Below, in pieces: positions 7,627-15,932 of a stretch of DNA of 34,738 nucleotides (its first letter is position 1; every line of letters begins with the position of its first letter). The translations under genes were made by a program, and so were the position numbers. The DNA lies in the NCBI RefSeq assembly GCF_000745455.1, contig NZ_JQJI01000024.1:1-34738 (forward strand), read 5' to 3'. The notes below the pieces were generated by a model, which was given only the letters and a program-made list of their open reading frames with translations, did not search any database and was not told the DNA's origin. Source of the DNA: Mesoaciditoga lauensis cd-1655R = DSM 25116. GTDB taxonomy: Bacteria; Thermotogota; Thermotogae; Mesoaciditogales; Mesoaciditogaceae.

Positions 7627-7647
7627 GGGAAGAGGGAAGAAGAAAAA

Positions 7648-7704
7648 ACTCTGTTATTTCGCATCTTGTACGGCGTCTTCATACGTTTTGACAGAAACTT
7701 TAAA
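7648..7704 (+). repeat. Family C right arm following B2
   Basis: A second copy of the 7354-7409 segment (ACTCTGTTATTTCGCATCTT ... GACAGAAACTTTAAA). Together with B2 it forms the second repeat unit of this array. Confidence 0.72.
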
Positions 7705-7954
7705 TGGGTGGCAAGAGTAAAAACGGAAAAATTCAAGCATTGCAGTTCTGATTTTTCACTGCCGACGAGGAAATTCAAACATCCAATTTGAGGACTTAAA
7801 GAAATTTCTATTTGCTCTTGGTTGTTCTTAACTATTTACTTTTTACGACTCACTGTTTACTGTTCATTATTTACTAATAAGCGTTAGCAAATGTTTCGAA
7901 GTTGGCATCAAAAAGCGTTCATTAAACTTGATCGCGTCAAGAGTAATGAAAATT
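7705..7954. other. Intergenic DNA with no recognised feature
   Basis: About 250 bp between the repeat array and the presumed che promoter. It is AT-rich and has no frame with a ribosome binding site or recognisable protein. It contains short repeats of the theme TATTTACTTTTTAC / CTGTTTACTGTTC near 7835-7875. Confidence 0.5.
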
Positions 7955-7982
7955 TTTACAAAGAATTTCAAAATGATATAAT
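7955..7982 (+). promoter_or_regulatory. Probable promoter of the che-fli operon
   Basis: TTTACA (7955-7960) and a perfect TATAAT (7977-7982) are spaced by 16 bp, 147 bp upstream of cheA. A second TATAAT at 8064-8069 has no clear -35 partner. I found no good flagellar (sigma-28) promoter. Confidence 0.5.
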
Positions 7983-8128
7983 AAACTCGAAATTTAAACC
8001 TTCTTCGCCACGATAACTTCTGTGCATAACCATACGAAATAAATGGGCGTCTTTTCATAGTTATATAATACGGCGAATGGTTTGTGTTTTTTTGGTTTTA
8101 AAAGTAAAAGGGAGGAGTGCGATTCTCC

Positions 8129-10183
8129 ATGGACATGAGTCAATATTTGAGCGTTTTCGTTGATGAGGCGAAAGAAAATCTTCAGGGTTTAAATGACGCC
8201 ATTTTGAAGCTGGAATCTGATCCGAATTCGCAAGATGCTGTAAACGAGATCTTTCGCCTGATGCATACTTTGAAAGGTTCGTCGGCGACGATGGGTTTTT
8301 CGAAGATGTCAAAAATTTGTCACGCCCTTGAAAGTCACTTGGATAAGGTTAGAAGCGGAAAGAGGAAAGTCACAGAAAATCTTGTGGACTTGCTTTTTTC
8401 TGGTATCGATATGCTTAATGAGGCAATAGAAAACATAGAAAATGGTGGTGACGATTCGGATTTAGACGTAGATGAAATCATTCAAGCCCTTTCTGGAAAA
8501 AGCGAGAACACTCCAACTGCCGATGATAAGAAAGAAACAGAAGAAGGAAGTAAGGCTTCCAATTTTGGAGAAGAAAAAGCTGAAGAGGAAGAAAAATTCA
8601 GTGATGATGAGTTGAAAGCGGTCCGCGATGTTGCCGAGAAGGCATTGGAGGAAAATCTTAACGTTTACAAGATAACCGTTGAGCTTTCAAAAGATTCCGT
8701 CATGAAATCGGCAAGAATGTACATTGTTTTTCATAGAATAGAAGAGAATGGCGGACAGATAATTCATTCTGAGCCACCAGCGGAAGAAATAGAAAAAGAA
8801 AATTTCGATACAACCGTTGAATTAATAGTCATAACGGCAATGGGAGTAAAAGAATTGCAAGATCTCGTTTCAAACGTTTCGGAAGTTGAAAAGGTTATTA
8901 TTCAACCTTTTGATATAGAAAAAGGAAAAGAAGAGGAAAAAGAAGAAAAGGAAACGTCTAAAAAAATCCCTGAACAACAGGCAAAGAAAGTTGAAAAAGT
9001 AACAGCCAGCGCTAAAAGGCGAGCTAAACTAACTCAGAGTGTAAGAGTGGATGTGGAAAAATTAGATACTCTGATGAATTTGATGGCCGAGCTGGTTATA
9101 AGTAGGAGTCGAATAGAAGAGACTCTCAAAAAGTACAAGATAAAAGAAGTGGATGAGAGCCTTTCCCAACTTGGAAGAATTACCCTGGATCTTCAAAGCA
9201 TTGTCATGAAGATAAGAATGATACCAGTTTCATTTGTTTTCGATAGATTCCCAAGGATGGTAAGAGATCTTTCAAAGAAATTAAACAAAAAGATAAACTT
9301 TGTTGTTCAAGGAGAAGATACAGAACTCGATAGAACAGTGGCTGATGAGATAGGAGAGCCTCTTGTTCATATAATAAGAAATGCCATAGATCACGGTATC
9401 GAAACAGAAGAAGAAAGAATAGGTGCAGGCAAGCCTCCGACGGGTACAGTGGTACTTTCTGCAAGACAAGAAGGAGACAGCGTTATCATAGAAGTTGATG
9501 ATGATGGACGAGGCTTTAGCAAAGAAAAGATCATAAAAAAAGCATTGGAAAAAGGACTTATTCAAGAGTATGAAGTTGCAAGTTTAAGTCCCGAAGAGAT
9601 ATTCAATTTAACATTTGAGCCGGGTTTCTCGACGACCGATAATCCTACAGAAGTATCGGGACGAGGTGTGGGAATGGACGTTGTCAAGAAAACCATAGAA
9701 TCGTTAAACGGAAATGTTTATCTTGAAAGTACAGAGGGAAAGGGAACAAGAGTGGTTATCAAATTACCGCTTACCCTTTCGATTATCCAAGCACTTCTCA
9801 CAGAAGTGGGAGAAAACGTGTATGCCATTCCCATTTCAGCAATCGATAGCACTATAACTATCAATCAGAAAGACATAAAAGATGTGGAAGGGCGTAAAAC
9901 GGTTCTTATACGCGGAGAAATAGTGCCTGTAGTGGATCTTAGAGAGCTATTCAGCTCTGAAAACATGGAAGAAAAAGCCGATTTGGTGGTCACGAGATAT
10001 AAAGAAAAGAAGTATGGGTTCATAGTCAATAGGCTGTTAGGACAGCAAGACATAGTTATAAAAGCGTTAGGAAAACTCTTCAAAGAGGTGAAGGAGTTCA
10101 GTGGTGGGGCAATACTGGGCAACGGTTCAATAGCCCTCATCATCGATGTTCCCTCACTTATTCAGAAAGCACTATCGAGGTGA
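8129..10183 (+). CDS. cheA: Chemotaxis histidine kinase CheA
   Basis: Cytoplasmic kinase of 684 residues that receives receptor signals and phosphorylates CheY. P1 (Hpt) contains [14 protein letters not shown] with phospho-acceptor His46. A charged linker and the P2 CheY-docking domain follow. P3 is the dimerisation helix region ([21 protein letters not shown]). P4 has the N box [21 protein letters not shown] and [12 protein letters not shown]5 is a C-terminal CheW-like domain (YAIPISAI...). A GTG at 8117 immediately follows the SD GGAGGA (8111-8116), so it cannot use it. The ATG at 8129 is preferred, giving MDMSQYL as in relatives. It is the first gene of cheA-cheW-cheY-fliO-fliP. Confidence 0.97.
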   Translation: MDMSQYLSVFVDEAKENLQGLNDAILKLESDPNSQDAVNEIFRLMHTLKGSSATMGFSKMSKICHALESHLDKVRSGKRKVTENLVDLLFSGIDMLNEAIENIENGGDDSDLDVDEIIQALSGKSENTPTADDKKETEEGSKASNFGEEKAEEEEKFSDDELKAVRDVAEKALEENLNVYKITVELSKDSVMKSARMYIVFHRIEENGGQIIHSEPPAEEIEKENFDTTVELIVITAMGVKELQDLVSNVSEVEKVIIQPFDIEKGKEEEKEEKETSKKIPEQQAKKVEKVTASAKRRAKLTQSVRVDVEKLDTLMNLMAELVISRSRIEETLKKYKIKEVDESLSQLGRITLDLQSIVMKIRMIPVSFVFDRFPRMVRDLSKKLNKKINFVVQGEDTELDRTVADEIGEPLVHIIRNAIDHGIETEEERIGAGKPPTGTVVLSARQEGDSVIIEVDDDGRGFSKEKIIKKALEKGLIQEYEVASLSPEEIFNLTFEPGFSTTDNPTEVSGRGVGMDVVKKTIESLNGNVYLESTEGKGTRVVIKLPLTLSIIQALLTEVGENVYAIPISAIDSTITINQKDIKDVEGRKTVLIRGEIVPVVDLRELFSSENMEEKADLVVTRYKEKKYGFIVNRLLGQQDIVIKALGKLFKEVKEFSGGAILGNGSIALIIDVPSLIQKALSR

Positions 10184-10188
10184 TGATG

Positions 10189-10635
10189 ATGAACGTAAAA
10201 GATATGACCGCACCGTTTGAAATCTTAGGTTTTAAATTTGGAGATCATGAATATGCCATAGAGATCGGAATCGTGGAGATGATAGTGGAAGAGAACCAAA
10301 TTACGCCTGTTCCGAATTCGAAGCCTTTTATAAAAGGTGTAATGAACCTTCGTGGTAGGATCGTACCAGTCATAGATCTCAGAAAAGTTCTAAACATGGA
10401 AGATTACGATGATAAAAAAGATGCCAACATCATCGTCACGAAGATAGATGATAGCGAGATAGGATTTTTAGTTGATGGGGTTACGGAAGTTTTGTGGGTT
10501 AACCCAGACGAGATCGATTCCGGGATAAAGGTGGAAGAATCGAAATATTTTAAAGGTGTCGTAAAAAAAGGAGAAAGGCTTCTTGTTCTTATAGACGTCT
10601 CTGAGTTTATAAACGATGAGGTAAATGAAATTTAA
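10189..10635 (+). CDS. cheW: Chemotaxis coupling protein CheW
   Basis: Adaptor of 148 residues linking chemoreceptors to CheA. It is a single CheW beta-barrel domain with FGDHEYAIEIGIVEMIVEE, ITPVPNSKPFIKGVMNLRGRIVPVIDLRK (the family signature around residues 40-65) and GFLVDGVTEVLWV. The longest frame has a run of starts (GTG ATG ATG ATG) on top of the cheA stop. SD GAGG (10177-10180) favours the ATG at 10189, with 10186 as an alternative. The SD sits inside the end of cheA, so the genes are tightly coupled. Confidence 0.95.
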   Translation: MNVKDMTAPFEILGFKFGDHEYAIEIGIVEMIVEENQITPVPNSKPFIKGVMNLRGRIVPVIDLRKVLNMEDYDDKKDANIIVTKIDDSEIGFLVDGVTEVLWVNPDEIDSGIKVEESKYFKGVVKKGERLLVLIDVSEFINDEVNEI

Positions 10636-10647
10636 GGAGGAATAAGA

Positions 10648-11010
10648 ATGGCTAAAAAAGTACTTGTAGTGGATGATGCGGCATTTATGAGAATGCTACT
10701 TAAAGATATCATAACAAAAGCGGGGTATGAAGTTGTTGGAGAAGCGTCCAACGGGGCAGAAGCCGTTGAGAAATATAAAGAATTAAAGCCAGATATAGTG
10801 ACAATGGATATAACAATGCCGGAAATGAACGGCATAGAAGCTACAAAAGAGATCATGAAGATAGATCCAAACGCTAATATCATCATGTGTAGCGCTATGG
10901 GCCAGCAGATGATGGTTGTTGAAGCCATTCAAGCAGGGGCAAAAGATTTCATAGTGAAACCTTTCCAGCAGGGAAGAGTTGTCGAAGCGCTCTCAAAGAT
11001 AAGTAAGTGA
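10648..11010 (+). CDS. cheY: Chemotaxis response regulator CheY
   Basis: A 120-residue single receiver domain that, when phosphorylated by CheA, binds the flagellar switch. The acidic pocket is Asp9/Asp10, the phosphorylation site Asp54 (VTMDITMPEMNG), with Ser82 (CSAMGQQ) and Lys104 (FIVKPF) also in place. The sequence is strikingly close to Thermotoga CheY. It is preceded by the strong SD AAGGAGGA. It lies between cheW and fliO in the same operon. Confidence 0.97.
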   Translation: MAKKVLVVDDAAFMRMLLKDIITKAGYEVVGEASNGAEAVEKYKELKPDIVTMDITMPEMNGIEATKEIMKIDPNANIIMCSAMGQQMMVVEAIQAGAKDFIVKPFQQGRVVEALSKISK

Positions 11011-11020
11011 GGTGTTAACT

Positions 11021-11410
11021 GTGGCTTCCGCCACACCAACCTCCAGTTTTGGTTCGGCAAGCTTAACGTTTTTAATTTCAACGATAATAATAATAGCCGT
11101 CCTTCTATTTGTATTGTACGTAGTTAGAAAATTTGGAGTTAAGCATCTAAAATCGAAATACATGAAGGTTTTAGATGTTCTTCCTTTGGGAAAAAGCACC
11201 GTGATTTATCTGGTTGAATTGAAAAACAGGTATTTCTTTGTGGCGTGTACTCCATCTAACACGCAGGTTTTGATGGAATTAAAAGATGAGGACGATATAA
11301 AAGATATAGAAATTGGAGAAAGCGATGAAGGGTTTTCCAGGGTTCTGTTTTCGAAGTTAGGAAAGCGATTCTTGAAAGATCAAATAGATAGGATAGATGA
11401 ATTGAAGTGA
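11021..11410 (+). CDS. fliO: Flagellar biosynthetic protein FliO/FliZ
   Basis: A 129-residue protein with a Ser/Thr-rich N-terminus, one membrane helix (about residues 13-34, LTFLISTIIIIAVLLFVLYVV) and a cytoplasmic domain containing KVLDVLPLGKSTVIYLVELKNRYFFVACT. That domain is the FliO signature. FliO assists assembly of the FliP ring of the flagellar export gate. A GTG at 11012 lies in the SD region (GTGAGGTG). The GTG at 11021, 8 nt after AGG, is taken as the start. Its stop overlaps the fliP start. Confidence 0.85.
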   Translation: MASATPTSSFGSASLTFLISTIIIIAVLLFVLYVVRKFGVKHLKSKYMKVLDVLPLGKSTVIYLVELKNRYFFVACTPSNTQVLMELKDEDDIKDIEIGESDEGFSRVLFSKLGKRFLKDQIDRIDELK

Positions 11411-12168
11411 AAGGGAAAATAGCGCTCTTGTCCCTTCTTTTTATAGGGATACCAACAACTTTAAGCATGGCAGCTGGAACTCCTCCTCTTCCTAACGTTA
11501 GTATAAGTTTAGGAGGAACTCCGACGAACACTCAATTGACCACCACCCTCACCATTTTAATCGTTATAACCGTTTTATCCCTGGCACCCGCTATTCTTGT
11601 CTTGATGACTTCTTTTACAAGGATAGTGGTGGTCTTTGCCCTTCTTAGAAGTGCCATGGGTACTCAACAATCTCCCCCTAATCAAATTTTGATAGGATTA
11701 GCGTTGTTTATGACGTTTTTCATAATGCAACCCACTTTCACAAGTGCGTATAACAATGCTGTAAAGCCGTATATGAGCGGAAAGATAGGGTATCAACAAG
11801 CGATAAAAGATGGCATTCAACCTTTTAGAGAATTCATGTACGCTGAAATAATAAGGCACAAGAACGGAGATGCTATCAAGATATTTACCCAATACAGAAA
11901 AATGGAAACTCCTAAAAAGCTTTCGGATATTCCCACTTCCGTTTTGATACCGGCTTTTGTGATAAGTGAGTTAAAAATCGCTTTTAAAATAGGTGTGCTC
12001 CTCTATATTCCTTTTATATTGATCGATATGGTAACGGCTTCAATTTTGCTTGCCATGGGAATGATCATGATCCCGCCAGTCATGGTTTCACTGCCTTTCA
12101 AATTACTCTTGTTCGTGCTGGTAAATGGATGGGATCTTGTAGTTACAGGACTTTTAAACAGTTTTTGA
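11407..12168 (+). CDS. fliP: Flagellar type III export gate protein FliP
   Basis: A 253-residue polytopic membrane protein of the flagellar export gate. It has the cleavable signal peptide unusual for this class (KIALLSLLFIGIPTTLSMAAG), then LAPAILVLMTSFTRIVVVFALLRSAMGTQQSPPNQILIGLALFMTFF and the C-terminal IPAFVISELKIAFKIGVLLYIPFILIDMVTASILLAMGMIMIPP, both family signatures. The GTG start overlaps the fliO stop by 4 nt (GTGA) without a strong SD, so translation is probably coupled. It is the last recognised gene of the che-fli operon here. No clear terminator follows. Confidence 0.96.
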   Translation: MKGKIALLSLLFIGIPTTLSMAAGTPPLPNVSISLGGTPTNTQLTTTLTILIVITVLSLAPAILVLMTSFTRIVVVFALLRSAMGTQQSPPNQILIGLALFMTFFIMQPTFTSAYNNAVKPYMSGKIGYQQAIKDGIQPFREFMYAEIIRHKNGDAIKIFTQYRKMETPKKLSDIPTSVLIPAFVISELKIAFKIGVLLYIPFILIDMVTASILLAMGMIMIPPVMVSLPFKLLLFVLVNGWDLVVTGLLNSF

Positions 12169-12216
12169 TGTTATAATTCATACATACATTATTCTTGATG
12201 TAAATGGAAGCAACGA

Positions 12217-12247
12217 GTGGAAAAAACTTTGTTATTTCCTATCTTTT
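12217..12247 (+). repeat. Degenerate relic of the family C arm
   Basis: GGAAAAAACTTTGTTATTTC and the next few bases (CTATCTT) match AAAAAACTCTGTTATTTCGCATCTT of the repeat arrays at about 7350 and 34300 with a few changes. No partner arm is visible, so it is probably an old remnant. Confidence 0.45.
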
Positions 12248-12314
12248 ATGAAGTTTTTATCCTTATAAAGGGTTTCAAAAGAACATAAAAGCAAAAAGAA
12301 AGCATGTTAGAAAC

Positions 12315-13838
12315 ATGTCATTTATTCATTTATTCGAACAAGAGGTGGTAATCATCGTTACGAGCAGAACATCTTTGAAAAGGATCGTTATAAGCAATTC
12401 GGAATTCGAGGGTTTAAGACTGGCAATGTTGGAAGATGACCAACTTTTTGAAGTTTACTTGGAAGAAGCAGATGAAGAATCTCTCACGGGAAGCATATAT
12501 CTTGGAAGGGTGGAAAATATCGTTCCGAACCTTCAAGCCGCTTTTGTCAACATAGGCGAGGGAAGAAATGCTTTTTTGAGAGAGCGAGATTTGTACGCGC
12601 CAAAACCCAGAAATGGAAGTGCTTTGAAAGTTGAAATGTTGAAGCCAAAACAAAAGATAATGGTTCAAGTCAAAAAAGACGCGATGGGTTTAAAAGGCCC
12701 GCAGGTAACTTCTTACATCAGTTTAGCTGGAAGGTATCTTGTGTTGATGCCTCAAATATCCAACATAGGGGTTTCAAAAAAGATCGAAGATCCTAAAGAA
12801 AGAAAAAGGCTTCACAACATAGCTCGAGAAATTTCAAAAGGCCAGGGTGTTATCGTTAGAACTGTAGCAGAGGGTGTGGAAAAAGAAAAGCTTGAAGAAG
12901 AAATCGAAAGTTTGAGGGAGAAATGGCTAAACATTCAAAAACGTTTTAAACACGCTAGAAAACCTCAGGTTTTGTACGAGGATCCAGGCGTGCTTGAGTA
13001 CATTTTAAGGGAAAGATTAGACGACACTGTTGACGAAATCATAACCGATGATGAGAAAACATTTGAGACGATCAAAAAGGTAGTCGAATCGTATAAACCA
13101 AAACACAAACCCATAATTCGTCTGATAAATGGTGATGCTTTCAGGAAAATGGGTGTTGAAAAGCAAATAATGGATTCTCTTTCAAGGGTGGTGAAACTTC
13201 CAAGCGGTGGAGTTCTTTATTTCGATCCGACAGAGGCTTTATTGGTAATAGACGTTAACAGTGGCTCAAACACATCAGGCATAGATTCTGAAGACCTGAT
13301 ATTGAAAACGAACATAGAAAGCGCTAGAGAAATACCTCGTCAATTGAGATTGAGAAATGAAAGTGGAATCATAATAGTGGACTTCATAGACATGGCCCAC
13401 GAATCGGAAAGACAGCTGGTTATGCATGTATTGGAGGAAGAACTGAAAAAAGATAAGGTAAAAACCTCCATAGTTGAATTTTCAAAGTTGGGACTTTTGG
13501 AGATGACGAGAAAAAGGACCTCTCCACCTTTGAGGAAGTTCTATGAGACAAAATGTCCCGTATGTGGTGGGAAAGGTTCCATTTTGTCTCCAATTCACCA
13601 GGCAAGAAATTTGATACACGAATTGGAAGGATTGAAAGGGCAAGAGCTCATAAATGCGGTTGAAATTAGCGCACATGAAGGACTGAAAGCTTTTGTAGAC
13701 GAAAAAAAAGTACAAAAGATCTCCAAAGATCTTAAGATAGCGATAAGTATCTCATATGACAATCCTTACCCCTTTGCTTACACGATGCGCTACAAACATA
13801 TGAAGAAAAAAGGTAATTCAAGGAAAAAAAAGAGATAA
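12315..13838 (+). CDS. rng: Ribonuclease E/G family endoribonuclease
   Basis: Single-strand-specific endoribonuclease of about 507 residues (RNase G-like length, without the long RNase E degradosome tail), acting in rRNA maturation and mRNA decay. The S1 domain is TGSIYLGRVENIVPNLQAAFVNIG. Catalytic Asp313 (LLVIDVNSGSN) and Asp356 (IIVDFIDM) are 43 residues apart, as in RNase E. The zinc-link Cys pair is C414-P-V-C417. The start is uncertain. ATG 12315 has no SD, while the best SD (AGAGGTGG, about 12341-12348) is followed only by ATC/GTT/ACG codons, and the conserved region begins at about residue 22 (LKRIVISNSEFEG). The next gene follows immediately. Confidence 0.92.
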   Translation: MSFIHLFEQEVVIIVTSRTSLKRIVISNSEFEGLRLAMLEDDQLFEVYLEEADEESLTGSIYLGRVENIVPNLQAAFVNIGEGRNAFLRERDLYAPKPRNGSALKVEMLKPKQKIMVQVKKDAMGLKGPQVTSYISLAGRYLVLMPQISNIGVSKKIEDPKERKRLHNIAREISKGQGVIVRTVAEGVEKEKLEEEIESLREKWLNIQKRFKHARKPQVLYEDPGVLEYILRERLDDTVDEIITDDEKTFETIKKVVESYKPKHKPIIRLINGDAFRKMGVEKQIMDSLSRVVKLPSGGVLYFDPTEALLVIDVNSGSNTSGIDSEDLILKTNIESAREIPRQLRLRNESGIIIVDFIDMAHESERQLVMHVLEEELKKDKVKTSIVEFSKLGLLEMTRKRTSPPLRKFYETKCPVCGGKGSILSPIHQARNLIHELEGLKGQELINAVEISAHEGLKAFVDEKKVQKISKDLKIAISISYDNPYPFAYTMRYKHMKKKGNSRKKKR

Positions 13839-13851
13839 GATGGAGGTAAAA

Positions 13852-15927
13852 ATGGAAAAGATAAATTTTCTTTTTGGAATTCACAATCATCAGCCAGTTG
13901 GGAATTTTGATTTCGTGCTTGAAGATGCTTTTGAAAAGTCCTACAAGCCGTTTATAGATGTGTTGGAGAAACATCCTGGAATTAAAATGGCCGTACATTT
14001 TACCGGATGGCTACTCGAAAAAATAGAAAAAGATCATCCGGATTACATATCCAAGATACGTGGGCTTGTCCAAAAAGGTCAACTTGAAATATTCACAGGT
14101 GGCTTTTACGAGCCTATAATACCGGTTATACCAGAAGATGACAGGATAGGGCAGATAACGAAGCTCTCCTCTTACGTTGAGAATTTGTTTGGCAAAAGGC
14201 CACGTGGCATGTGGCTGGCAGAGCGCGTTTGGGAACCGCAGATTGCAAAGTCTTTGGCACTGGCCGGTGTGGAATATGTTGTGGTGGATGATAATCATTT
14301 CAAAAATGCCGGGTACTACGATGATGAACTTACCGGCTATTTCATAACCGAAGAAGAAGGCTATACGCTTAAAGTCTTTCCTATATCAAAGAAATTGAGG
14401 TACCTCATTCCATTTGAGGAAGTTGGAGAAACCCTGGATTTTCTCAAAACGATGGCAACTGCTGATGGGAATAATTCTTTGGTCATGTTTGATGATGGTG
14501 AAAAATTCGGTGTGTGGCCTGGAACATACGATAGGGTTTACAAAGAAGGATGGTTGGATGAATTTTTCACAGAAATAGAAAAGAATTCTGAATGGTTGAA
14601 CGTTTCAACCTTTTCCGAATACGTCGATGCTGTCGCACCAAAAGCGAGAATATACCTTCCGATTTCTTCGTACAGCGAGATGATGGAGTGGGCTCTTCCC
14701 ACTAGGGCAAAGGCGGAGTTTGAATCGCTTGTTTCTTCACTCAAAGAAGAAAAGAAATATGAATCCATGGAGATGTTTTTGAAAGGCGGGATGTGGAGGA
14801 CGTTTTTGGCAAAGTACGCCGAATCCAATTTAATGCACAAGAAGTTTCTTCACATTCATGAAAGGATGAAAGAAGTCCAAGATGTGCCTTCCGAAGTGTT
14901 AGACGAATATTGGAAGGGTCAATGTAATGATGTTTATTGGCACGGAGTCTTTGGGGGATTGTATCTTCCACATCTTAGAGCTGCCGTTTACAAGCACCTT
15001 ATAAAAGCCGAAAAAGCGCTTGATGAGATGAAAAACGAAGAAGCGAAGATTTTTGACTATGATAAAGACGGATTCGACGAGGTGATAATCAAGAATGACA
15101 ATATCGGCATGGTAGTCGATCCCGATTACGGTGCAAGAGTGTTGGAAATAGATCTTAAAAAGGCAGAATTCAACCTTGTAAATTCGTTGACAAGAAGATA
15201 CGAAGTATATCATGAGTGGATTTCCAAAGCCATAACACAAGAAGAATTGGAGAAATCTGGAGAGTCTAAAACGATCCATGATGTGATTTTGACCAGAGAA
15301 GAAGGGCTTGAGAAATATTTGAGCATAGATTGGTATGAAAGATTCTCTTACATCGATCACTTCTTTGGAGAAAAAATTAATTTGGAAGGCTATTCCGTTT
15401 CCAAATACCCAGAGCAAGGAGATTTTGTCAACCAGCCTTACAACATAATCGACAAAAACACCTTTTTAAGGCATGGACACGTTTGGATTGGAGCAAAATG
15501 GACGCCTGTAACTGTTGAAAAGCGCTTTTCACTTAATGGAGGCTCCTTAGAAGTTACGTACAAGATAACAAACGATTCTGAAGAGGAAGTAACGCTTCAT
15601 TTTGGAAGTGAAATGACTTACAACCTTATGGCTCCTGAAGATGATGATAGATACTTCGAATGGGATGGGCAAAGACATAACGCTTCTTACAAGGGAGAAT
15701 TTACATCAGACAAGGTGGAAATTTGTGCCGATTATGAGGAAGTGCACGCAAAACTCACTTTAAGTGAAATGGCAAATTTCTTCATCTATCCAATTTACAC
15801 CGTTTCATACTCTGAGGGAGGATTTGAGAAGGTTTATCAGGGAACATCTTTGACTCCGACTTGGAAATTCAACCTATCTCCTCATCAAAGTAAAGAATTA
15901 AAGGTTATTTTGAGCATAAAGGAGTGA
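13852..15927 (+). CDS. GH57 4-alpha-glucanotransferase/alpha-amylase
   Basis: Cytoplasmic glycoside hydrolase family 57 enzyme of 691 residues, acting on alpha-1,4-glucans. The conserved regions are HNHQP (11-15), GGFYEPI (83-89), WLAERVW (121-127) with the nucleophile Glu124, and MFDDGEKFG (212-220) with the acid/base Asp214. The numbering is almost identical to Thermococcus litoralis 4-alpha-glucanotransferase (Glu123, Asp214). The C-terminal half fits the DUF1925/DUF1926 beta-sandwich of that type, so glucanotransferase is preferred over plain amylase. The SD TGGAGGT (13841-13847) lies inside the longest frame and fixes the ATG at 13852. It lies between RNase E/G and the secreted gluzincin with almost no spacing. 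Confidence 0.92.
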   Translation: MEKINFLFGIHNHQPVGNFDFVLEDAFEKSYKPFIDVLEKHPGIKMAVHFTGWLLEKIEKDHPDYISKIRGLVQKGQLEIFTGGFYEPIIPVIPEDDRIGQITKLSSYVENLFGKRPRGMWLAERVWEPQIAKSLALAGVEYVVVDDNHFKNAGYYDDELTGYFITEEEGYTLKVFPISKKLRYLIPFEEVGETLDFLKTMATADGNNSLVMFDDGEKFGVWPGTYDRVYKEGWLDEFFTEIEKNSEWLNVSTFSEYVDAVAPKARIYLPISSYSEMMEWALPTRAKAEFESLVSSLKEEKKYESMEMFLKGGMWRTFLAKYAESNLMHKKFLHIHERMKEVQDVPSEVLDEYWKGQCNDVYWHGVFGGLYLPHLRAAVYKHLIKAEKALDEMKNEEAKIFDYDKDGFDEVIIKNDNIGMVVDPDYGARVLEIDLKKAEFNLVNSLTRRYEVYHEWISKAITQEELEKSGESKTIHDVILTREEGLEKYLSIDWYERFSYIDHFFGEKINLEGYSVSKYPEQGDFVNQPYNIIDKNTFLRHGHVWIGAKWTPVTVEKRFSLNGGSLEVTYKITNDSEEEVTLHFGSEMTYNLMAPEDDDRYFEWDGQRHNASYKGEFTSDKVEICADYEEVHAKLTLSEMANFFIYPIYTVSYSEGGFEKVYQGTSLTPTWKFNLSPHQSKELKVILSIKE

Positions 15928-15932
15928 AAAAA

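Noticed and set aside
7150-7704. CRISPR array
   Set aside because: Units are about 290 bp and fully repeated with no short unique spacers, and no cas genes are in the window.
7080-7791. 184- and 68-codon frames over the repeat array (and 125 codons at 34229-34606)
   Set aside because: The internal protein repeat only mirrors the tandem palindromes. Composition is non-globular and no SD is present.
14899-15417. 172-codon minus-strand frame inside the GH57 gene
   Set aside because: Antisense shadow of a confident enzyme gene with no similarity of its own.
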